In this document: piece by piece, positions 1-5,351 of the stretch
How positions within the stretch are numbered: position 1 is the first letter of the stretch
Layout of the letters: each line of letters begins with the position of its first letter
Origin: Planctomycetia bacterium
GTDB taxonomy: Bacteria > Planctomycetota > Planctomycetia > Pirellulales > UBA1268
Length of the DNA: 7,434 nucleotides
Direction of reading: 5' to 3'
Assembly: GCA_009919445.1 (NCBI GenBank)
Contig: RGBY01000125.1
Coordinates: 1-7,434, forward strand
The notes under the pieces: generated by a model
The model's input: only the letters and a program-made list of their open reading frames with translations
What the model was told of the DNA's origin: nothing
Database searches by the model: none
Position numbers and translations under genes: made by a program

Positions 1-785
1 ATGCGACCTTTGAACGTCTCCTCTCGCTCATCGGCAAAGACAACCTTTACCGTGACCGGACGGTCGTGCACCTGCTCGGGCTCAAAGCGGGCCGAGTCGA
101 CATAGCCCTCAACCCGCAACTTATCGATGCGGACCACCCGAGCGAGTGGATCACCAGGCTGCATCCACTCGCCCAGATGGGGATAGATCTGCACCACCGT
201 GCCGTCGATGGGCGAACTGATTTTCCGCCGCTGAATCCGATTTTCCGCCGCATCGACTTCAACCTGCTTGGAGTCAACGTCAAGTGCCGAAAGCCGCCGC
301 TCAAGCTGGGCCTGCTCAATCTGCAGTTCGCTCTTCTTGCGATTGAGCTGCAGCCGGGCCAACTCCACCTCGGTCACACTACCGGGGATCCGCCGATTGG
401 AGGCCACGGCCTTTTCTAGTTCAGCCTCAGCCACCTCTTCCGCCGCAATCGAGTAGCGAACATCGACGTCACTTTCCGACTTGGCCTGAGCCTGATCGTG
501 TTCTGCCTTCGCCTTCCGCTGTTCAAACCGCGGTTGCGAGTCGTCAATGCGGGCGATGGTGTCACCCCGGGCCAGGGTGTCGCCTTCCTTGATGGAAAGC
601 TCAACCAGCACGCCAGCCTCGCGGGCAGGCACCCGGGCCTCTTCCACCAATGAAACCAGACAGCGGGTCAGCACTGGTTCAGCATCTGCTGCCAGCAGAC
701 GGGCATCGCTCCACAGCCAGGTGAGAGCGATACCTCCTAGAGTCAGGCACGACAGACGCAAAGAAAATTTATTCAGCCACTGCAT
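1..785 (-). CDS. HlyD-family periplasmic adaptor subunit, exported (3' end cut by window edge)
   Basis: Membrane-fusion (adaptor) protein that would link an inner-membrane transporter to the envelope. 261 codons are visible and the C-terminus lies off the left edge. Residues 1-34 form a Sec signal or anchor: basic K6/R10, a hydrophobic stretch (LTLGGIALTWLW), then small residues near LLAADA. Residues 52-81 are the first half of a biotinyl-lipoyl-like domain (PAREAGVLVELSIKEGDTLA). Residues 84-185 are a charged alpha-hairpin rich in E, K, Q and R. Residues 188-219 are the second lipoyl half with RKISSPIDGTVV, and a beta-barrel region begins after it. The ATG at 785 is preceded by GAGG (797-800) with 11 bases spacing; this site overlaps the TGA of the upstream gene, so the two are very likely co-transcribed and may be translationally coupled. 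The family is clear. The transported substrate and the partner pump are unknown because neither is in the window. Confidence 0.88.
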   Translation of the reverse strand, partial: MQWLNKFSLRLSCLTLGGIALTWLWSDARLLAADAEPVLTRCLVSLVEEARVPAREAGVLVELSIKEGDTLARGDTIARIDDSQPRFEQRKAKAEHDQAQAKSESDVDVRYSIAAEEVAEAELEKAVASNRRIPGSVTEVELARLQLNRKKSELQIEQAQLERRLSALDVDSKQVEVDAAENRIQRRKISSPIDGTVVQIYPHLGEWMQPGDPLARVVRIDKLRVEGYVDSARFEPEQVHDRPVTVKVVFADEREETFKGR

Positions 786-798
786 TGTTTTGCTTACC

Positions 799-2886
799 TC
801 ACCACAGCCGGAAGAAGACCTGCGTCTGGAAAAATGCCATCACGTCCATCAGCCAGACATACCCCATGGCATGCGGGCCACAGTTGACCCGGGCCGTCAC
901 GGTTGCTCCCGCCCCAAGTTCTTCTTTTTCATGGTTGGTCGGGTCGATGGTAATCCGTACGAGCACCGTGTTGCCTTGTTCGCCGCGAACCTCGGCCTGC
1001 TCATGGATTTCCTCCACTGTGCCGTAATGCCGGGTACCTGGATCTGTCGCCACGATGTAATCGACCTCGAGTTTGCGGCCTTCTGCTTTGGCCTCGTTGA
1101 GCGCTCGGTTGATATGGCCAAGTCGATCATCCGCCATATGGATTTCCAGTTCCCACTCGCCGGTCTTGTCGGCCACGCTCATGAGCACCTGACCTCGCTC
1201 AACGGGCCGAAACAGCAGCCGATCGCGAACCTGCCAGGTGACGATCACCCCGTCGATTGGGCTGCGAACCTCGAGGTCTTTCTTCTTGTGCTCATACAGC
1301 CGCAGTTGCTGATCGATGCTTTCAATCTCTCGTCGCAGTTGGGCTGCACGCCCCGCCAAGCGATTCTTCTCATCACTCGACAGCCCCTTGTCTTCCAAGA
1401 GTGACCGGCGTGTCGCCACCAACTGCTCTTCACTCGAGGCTTTGCGGCCCAGAACATCGGCGACGGCCACCTCTAAATCAGTATTGCGCAGCACGGCCAG
1501 CAGTTCGCCCTGCTTCACCTCTGAGCCATGCTTCAGCCCGGGCTCAAGCTGCTCGACGATGCCTTCGATCTCCGCAAAGACGTCCCGTCGATGGACTGGC
1601 TCAAGCGTGCCCTTGCCCTCAAGCCGCAGATCCATCCTGACGAATGCGAGGGCAAACAGCAGGGCCACGAAGGCCACGAGGGCCAGCACTGTCTTGGGCA
1701 GATTGCGGGCCGTGGTGAGCACCCGCGATTTTGACAGCAGGTTGGCCACCACGTAAAGCGGCATCGTGGTGTGCTCGATGGCATTGGCAATCGCCACCGC
1801 ACCATGTTCTGCCACAAGTTCGACGCGGGCCCGCTTCCCTCCTTCAAAGGTCGTCGATGAAAACCACTCGACCACCAGCACGCCGATCGGGTCAGGAGCC
1901 TCCTTCGGTGGTGCCTCAGCCTTGGCGACCGCCACGGCATCGACGCCCCCCTGCTTTACAATCGGCGTTGGCCGTGGCTTTTCCAGAGGGATGATTGCCA
2001 TCGCCGTGGCGTGGGATTCGTCAATGTAGTTTTCAAGTTCTTCCTCAATCTGTGGAGGAAGTTCCCGCTCAGCATCAGGATGCCACAGGGGATCACGAGC
2101 CTTGGCCACAACCCGGGCGAGTGACTGAATCGCCCGGACCGCCGTGGCCCGCCGCTCAATCGACTCTTGCCCGCTGACCGCTTCCAGCCGCAGTTTGCGC
2201 CCCTTTTTGACCAACACGCTGACCCGATCACAGCCAATAATCCGGCGGGCCTCGTTAGCCAGCACAAAGGCGGTCGCAATGGGGTTGAGCGACTCATGCA
2301 GGGCGCGGCTAAATTGGTCGACCTGTTCCAGAGCGGACTGCTGCGTGTCGAGCGTCTTGATCTGACGCCGCTCGAGGTAGCCGCCGGCGACGGCCGAGAC
2401 CTGCTGTAGAAATTTAAGATACCCCCGCTCCACATCGGTCTGGTTCGGCTGGTGAAAAATCTCGATCAGCCCCTGCCGGCTCTCGCCGCGGTCAATCGGA
2501 GCACCGATGACGAGCAGGTTGGATGGGTTTGACCCAGTCGGCTTGCCATCCGGCGAGGTCAGCGCCGCCTGCGGGGGAACGAGCAGGCCGGAGGGTGAAC
2601 TCATCAGCGTCTGCACAAGGCCACTATGGGCGGCCTGCACCTCAGGGCTGTCAGAGAGGCCAGTCTCGTGCATCTTCAGGTGCGCGATCGGCTCAACCCG
2701 GCCCTCTTTTCCCGTCAGCCAGACGAGCCCGGCCACCGCCCCCATGGCCTCAATCACCCGCTCAAGGAGGCCACGAAAAAAATCGGCCTCAGCAGCATCG
2801 CTTTTTGAGAGCTGCTCAATCTCACCGATCAGCGCACGAATCTGCTGCCGGGCCTCTTCGACTGAGCGGGGATCGACCGTGCTCAT
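799..2886 (-). CDS. GAF-like sensor / single TM / HlyD-type adaptor fusion protein
   Basis: 695 residues. Residues 1-165 look like a first, divergent GAF-like domain after a short helical N-terminus. Residues 188-370 look like a second GAF domain (CDRVSVLVKKGRKLRLEAVSG, later PIGVLVVEWFSS), interrupted by an Ala/Pro/Lys-rich insert at about 303-332. Residues 398-416 are one transmembrane helix (TVLALVAFVALLFALAFVR). A HlyD-type adaptor follows: first lipoyl half about 427-470 (VFAEIEGIVEQLEPGLKHG), helical hairpin about 471-540, second lipoyl half about 541-572 with RSPIDGVIVTW, beta-barrel about 575-668, and a hydrophobic, aromatic C-terminal tail 674-695. The expected topology is cytoplasmic sensor half, then periplasmic adaptor half. 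An in-frame TGA lies two codons upstream of the ATG, so this is the earliest possible start; there is no strong ribosome site (AGAAAG-like only). It is followed after 13 bases by another adaptor gene. The HlyD part is sure; the GAF assignment rests on pattern; ligand and substrate are unknown. Confidence 0.88.
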   Translation of the reverse strand: MSTVDPRSVEEARQQIRALIGEIEQLSKSDAAEADFFRGLLERVIEAMGAVAGLVWLTGKEGRVEPIAHLKMHETGLSDSPEVQAAHSGLVQTLMSSPSGLLVPPQAALTSPDGKPTGSNPSNLLVIGAPIDRGESRQGLIEIFHQPNQTDVERGYLKFLQQVSAVAGGYLERRQIKTLDTQQSALEQVDQFSRALHESLNPIATAFVLANEARRIIGCDRVSVLVKKGRKLRLEAVSGQESIERRATAVRAIQSLARVVAKARDPLWHPDAERELPPQIEEELENYIDESHATAMAIIPLEKPRPTPIVKQGGVDAVAVAKAEAPPKEAPDPIGVLVVEWFSSTTFEGGKRARVELVAEHGAVAIANAIEHTTMPLYVVANLLSKSRVLTTARNLPKTVLALVAFVALLFALAFVRMDLRLEGKGTLEPVHRRDVFAEIEGIVEQLEPGLKHGSEVKQGELLAVLRNTDLEVAVADVLGRKASSEEQLVATRRSLLEDKGLSSDEKNRLAGRAAQLRREIESIDQQLRLYEHKKKDLEVRSPIDGVIVTWQVRDRLLFRPVERGQVLMSVADKTGEWELEIHMADDRLGHINRALNEAKAEGRKLEVDYIVATDPGTRHYGTVEEIHEQAEVRGEQGNTVLVRITIDPTNHEKEELGAGATVTARVNCGPHAMGYVWLMDVMAFFQTQVFFRLW

Positions 2887-3000
2887 GGATCAAAAACTTT
2901 CTCTTGCTCTTGCGATTTCGTGCACGATAGTCATCAGGGGCCGCGATGCAGGCCATTGGTATGGAATCCTACAAGACGCCTCCTCACCACGACTAGACAG

Positions 3001-3056
3001 ACGAGACAGACAGAAACACCGGCACCCAGCGATATCTACTGAGTGCCGGCGTCTGT
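3001..3056 (-). terminator. Probable intrinsic terminator-like hairpin after the DUF3467 gene
   Basis: Arms at 3016-3029 and 3039-3052 pair over 14 positions around a 9-base loop (3030-3038). Twelve are Watson-Crick pairs and two are G-U wobbles when transcribed from the minus strand; the core is CCGGCAC/GTGCCGG. On that strand the stem is followed by a pyrimidine-rich tail (TGTTTCTGTCTGTCTCGTC) rather than a pure U run. It starts 28 bases after the DUF3467 stop codon and ends about 130 bases before the GAF-HlyD start. It therefore probably separates the two transcripts or attenuates read-through between them. Confidence 0.55.
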
Positions 3057-3080
3057 ATGCCACAATCAGCCGACGGTTGA

Positions 3081-3398
3081 TCAGGCCTTGGTTGGAGGCG
3101 TGATCACCCGCTTCTGAACGTCTGTCTCGAGCACGCCAAAGGCCTGCTCGTGACGCTGGACGGCCATCATCAGGGCCGCAGCCAGACGCTTGGCCGTGAA
3201 AAAGTTGACGATGATCCGCTGATTCAGGCCGATGGTATCGGGGTTGTTGCCGACAACCTGCTTGTTGAGGCCAAAATCGACGATCAACTCTTCAGGGGTG
3301 CCGGTCACGCGGCAGAAATTCGCGTAAGTCGCTGCGATATGCGACTCATCAACTGGTACCGGCTCCTGGCGGGGGGCTTCTTTGCTTGCTTCGGCCAT
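3081..3398 (-). CDS. DUF3467 domain-containing small protein
   Basis: 105-residue protein matching the DUF3467 family in length and in its conserved core: YANFCRVTGTPEELIVDFG (residues about 25-43), a central INQR/LNQRIIVNFFTAKRLA segment (about 55-71), then MAVQRHEQAFGVLETDVQKR near the C-terminus. The molecular role of the family is unknown; no enzyme active site, signal peptide or membrane helix is visible, so it should be a soluble cytoplasmic protein. The ATG at 3398 was chosen because GGAG (3408-3411) sits 9 bases upstream. The frame stays open to an earlier start at 3476, but the 26 added residues are unlike the family. It lies 194 bases before the GAF-HlyD gene with a terminator-like hairpin between them, so a functional link to the adaptors is possible but not shown. 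Confidence 0.9.
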   Translation of the reverse strand: MAEASKEAPRQEPVPVDESHIAATYANFCRVTGTPEELIVDFGLNKQVVGNNPDTIGLNQRIIVNFFTAKRLAAALMMAVQRHEQAFGVLETDVQKRVITPPTKA

Positions 3399-3586
3399 CA
3401 AAAAACACTCCGTAACTTGAAAAGGCTGGTGAAGCCTGAAAGGGCGTTCACCGGAACGTGTTGTCTGAACCGCCACCGTGCGGCGTTCGTTTCACACCAC
3501 TGGTACGTTCCCGACAGGTAGAAAGTTTACTGCCCTACTCTCGCGGGGGCTACTGGGGGGCAAATTTATGCCTCAGCATCATTCAC
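3399..3586 (-). promoter_or_regulatory. Intergenic leader and presumed promoter region of the DUF3467 gene
   Basis: 188 bases without a credible gene between the stop of the membrane-protein gene and the DUF3467 start. It holds the GGAG ribosome site of DUF3467 (3408-3411) and a small 5-bp hairpin AGGCT-GGTGA-AGCCT (3423-3437). It also has a repeated G-run pair (GGGGGCTACTGGGGGGC, about 3545-3561). No convincing -35/-10 pair was found. A promoter here is inferred from position only. Confidence 0.3.
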
Positions 3587-4726
3587 TCATTGGCCTTTTT
3601 GGCCGGCTTCGTCAGACGGAAGGCCTGATGAGCCAGTCTCAACGCCCTCCCACCAGCCGTGTCGCTGAAGCCAGTCAGCCGACACAAAGCGACGAAATAG
3701 GGCCTCTGCCGCCCGAGCAGCATCCCGCTGCCAGGCCGTGTCGTCGGGGTCTCCGCCAACCTCCAGCCCACGGAAACCTAGCCGGGCCGGCCAGCCCCGC
3801 TGGCTGGCCAGCGTGTCAAACCGCTCCGCCAGCCGCAGTGCCCAGGCTGCCCCCAGCGTTTCACGAAGCGGCAAAAAGCAGCCATCGACCCGCTGGGTGA
3901 GTGACCGTGGGCCAGCAGCAGAGGCCCGGCGACTGCCAGCCAGAACTGCCTGGGTAACTGCGACCAGACCACCGGTGGCAATGGCAGCCAGAGACAGCAG
4001 ATCGACCCACGTCTGGGGCACCGCCGTAGCGAGGTTCACCCCCGGCAGTAACGGCCAGAGCAGCCCCAGGTGACCGGCTGTCACCAGACTGACTGCCAGC
4101 CACCGCCGCGTGCCGATAAAGTTCATCCAGCCAACCAGCACCAGCACCGGGAGAAACCAGCGAGCCAGGAGATGGAGATCGGGAAAACTACCGGGCCGAA
4201 TTAGGGTAGCCGAGGCAGCAGGAAGCGCGAGCACTACCGCCAATGTCGCAACAATCAACTGCCAGACGCCGTGCTGCGGCCGCTTGGCCCCCAACAGTGA
4301 CATGATTGGGCAGACCGATAACGCCGCAACAACTACCCGCATGGCAGCCAGCCGGGCTGGGCTGTGACTGCCGCCCTGCTGAGTCAGGGCATCAACTGCC
4401 AGCAACGCAGCGACTGCTGCGACCCATCCAGTGGCTGGAACTGCCGTCGACCCTCGCACCAGCCAGCCACCAACGAGTGCGGACAAGGTCGCGGCGACAG
4501 GCAGCAGTGGAGGCGGCCAATCAAGAAACGCAGCAAACATCGTAGCAATCAACATTGTGAGCAACCGACACTCGCTCGCGAACCTTACGGGGAAAAGAAC
4601 AGCCCAGCCAAACGAAAGCCGAATAACCAGATAACCAAACGAGCAGACAAAAATTGTGAATCCAATAGTGGTTAGCAGTGAAACCGGGAACGGCAGCCGT
4701 CGGATGCCAGTTTCAGCGATTGTCAC
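3587..4726 (-). CDS. Polytopic inner-membrane protein of unknown family
   Basis: 379 residues from the proposed GTG start. I do not recognise the family. About nine hydrophobic segments are visible, near residues 15-35, 55-70, 73-91, 97-114, 127-145, 153-172, 189-204, 209-228 and 239-263. A mostly hydrophilic C-terminal domain of about 115 residues follows (265-379), Trp- and Arg-rich, with motifs such as LRETLGAAWALRLAERFD and LFRRFVSADWLQRHGWWEG. No transporter signature or catalytic motif is evident. Start choice is uncertain. The frame stays open to a TTG at 4819, but that leaves only 11 bases to the divergent gene, and its extra 31 residues are polar and unremarkable. The next ATG (4555) would remove the first membrane segment. 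Ribosome-site support for GTG is weak (GGTAG 5 bases upstream). It is divergent from the exported-protein gene. Confidence 0.75.
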   Translation of the reverse strand: MTIAETGIRRLPFPVSLLTTIGFTIFVCSFGYLVIRLSFGWAVLFPVRFASECRLLTMLIATMFAAFLDWPPPLLPVAATLSALVGGWLVRGSTAVPATGWVAAVAALLAVDALTQQGGSHSPARLAAMRVVVAALSVCPIMSLLGAKRPQHGVWQLIVATLAVVLALPAASATLIRPGSFPDLHLLARWFLPVLVLVGWMNFIGTRRWLAVSLVTAGHLGLLWPLLPGVNLATAVPQTWVDLLSLAAIATGGLVAVTQAVLAGSRRASAAGPRSLTQRVDGCFLPLRETLGAAWALRLAERFDTLASQRGWPARLGFRGLEVGGDPDDTAWQRDAARAAEALFRRFVSADWLQRHGWWEGVETGSSGLPSDEAGQKGQ

Positions 4727-4830
4727 GATTCTACCGGCAGAACTCCAGACACTCGTCACGACCAGCCGGCCGTGCCGATGCAATATTTGAAAGTGTGCCG
4801 TGGCCGGCCCCCTTTCCAACGAGACAATCC
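4727..4830. promoter_or_regulatory. Presumed divergent promoter region
   Basis: 104 bases between the proposed GTG start of the minus-strand membrane protein and the ATG of the plus-strand exported protein. It contains an A/T-rich patch CAATATTTGAAAG (about 4781-4793) inside otherwise G+C-rich DNA with the palindrome GGCCGGCC (about 4802-4809). TTGAAA could serve as a plus-strand -35 box, but no good -10 follows at the right spacing. The call depends on the GTG start being right; if the TTG at 4819 is used, most of this stretch is coding. Confidence 0.3.
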
Positions 4831-5241
4831 ATGGTTGCTTTTCCTGCTGCGTCCCCTTTTCAAGGATGCAAACGTGCCATCCGCTGGGGTGGCATCGCCC
4901 TGCTCATGGCAGGTGTATTCAGCCCGACGACGGCCTCGGCCATCGAAATGTTCACCTTCTTCGGTGACGGCAGTCGGGTTCCCCTGCCCAGCCTGGAAAC
5001 GCCAATTGAGGCCTACCCCGGCATTCCACTTCGCAGCGATCGGCTGCGGGCCCGCCGCCGGGCGCAACGCATGGTGCCACAGTCGGCAGCGCGGCCAGCG
5101 GCTCCGGGGGGCATATCGATCCGGGCCATGCCGACTTTTTCAGCCCCCGATCCCGACGTCGTCTTTCAGCCAGACCCCGCTGCGGAATCCGTGCCCACCC
5201 CAACGCCGGCCCAACCACGCCTCCGTCGCTGGCGGCGGTAG
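4831..5241 (+). CDS. Small exported protein of unknown function
   Basis: 136 residues. The N-terminus is a Sec signal peptide with a long basic lead (K14, R15, R18), hydrophobic core GGIALLMAGVFSP and an AxA site (TASA then IEMF), giving cleavage after about residue 37. The mature protein of about 99 residues opens with IEMFTFFGDGSRVPLPSLET and has a PIEAYPGIP segment. It then becomes Arg/Ala/Pro-rich and ends in PTPTPAQPRLRRWRR, probably disordered and basic. No cysteine remains in the mature part and there is no lipobox. I do not recognise a family. The ATG at 4831 was chosen because it places the signal peptide at the N-terminus; the frame is open further upstream to 4678, but that stretch lies opposite the membrane-protein gene. 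No clear ribosome site precedes it. The permease gene follows after 110 bases on the same strand. Confidence 0.72.
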   Translation: MVAFPAASPFQGCKRAIRWGGIALLMAGVFSPTTASAIEMFTFFGDGSRVPLPSLETPIEAYPGIPLRSDRLRARRRAQRMVPQSAARPAAPGGISIRAMPTFSAPDPDVVFQPDPAAESVPTPTPAQPRLRRWRR

Positions 5242-5351
5242 CGGAACGAGCCAACCCGCTCACCCCGCCGCATGCGGAGCCAACTTCTGCTATTTTCTGC
5301 TATTTTCTCATGGCAGCAGAGATGACTTCCACGGGATGAGTGAGGCAGGCA
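5242..5351 (+). promoter_or_regulatory. Spacer upstream of the permease with 10-bp tandem repeat and ribosome site
   Basis: The 110-base gap holds a perfect 10-bp palindrome CCGCATGCGG (5268-5277). It also has a two-copy tandem repeat of CTGCTATTTT (5287-5296 and 5297-5306) in a locally A/T-rich patch, and GAGG (5342-5345) six bases before the permease ATG. The ribosome site is solid and decides the start at 5352 over the GTG at 5340. A promoter in the A/T-rich patch is possible but not demonstrated. Confidence 0.4.

Noticed and set aside
547..1404. A 285-codon open frame on the plus strand
   Set aside because: It lies opposite the adaptor genes, spans both of them, and its translation is rich in His, Pro and Cys with no domain pattern. 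It is a shadow of the G+C-rich minus-strand genes.
2990..3015. Short tandem GACAG units, considered as a repeat array or CRISPR remnant
   Set aside because: Only a few imperfect 4-6 base units with no spacers; they form the pyrimidine tail of the hairpin on the minus strand.
2507..3103. A 198-codon open frame on the plus strand
   Set aside because: It runs across the N-terminus of the GAF-HlyD gene and the terminator hairpin. It is Ser/Arg-rich without motifs.
3399..3476. N-terminal extension of the DUF3467 protein to an earlier start at 3476
   Set aside because: The extra 26 residues do not resemble the family, and a GGAG site is well placed for the start at 3398.
3490..3530. ECF-type promoter suggested by GGAAC on the minus strand
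   Set aside because: No matching -10 element stands at the expected distance, so the match is too weak to report as a promoter.
4678..4830. N-terminal extension of the exported protein
   Set aside because: It would bury the signal peptide 50 residues inside the chain and would overlap the membrane-protein gene on the other strand.
5268..5277. Palindrome CCGCATGCGG as an operator or terminator
   Set aside because: Only five base pairs with no loop or T run; it is common by chance in G+C-rich DNA.
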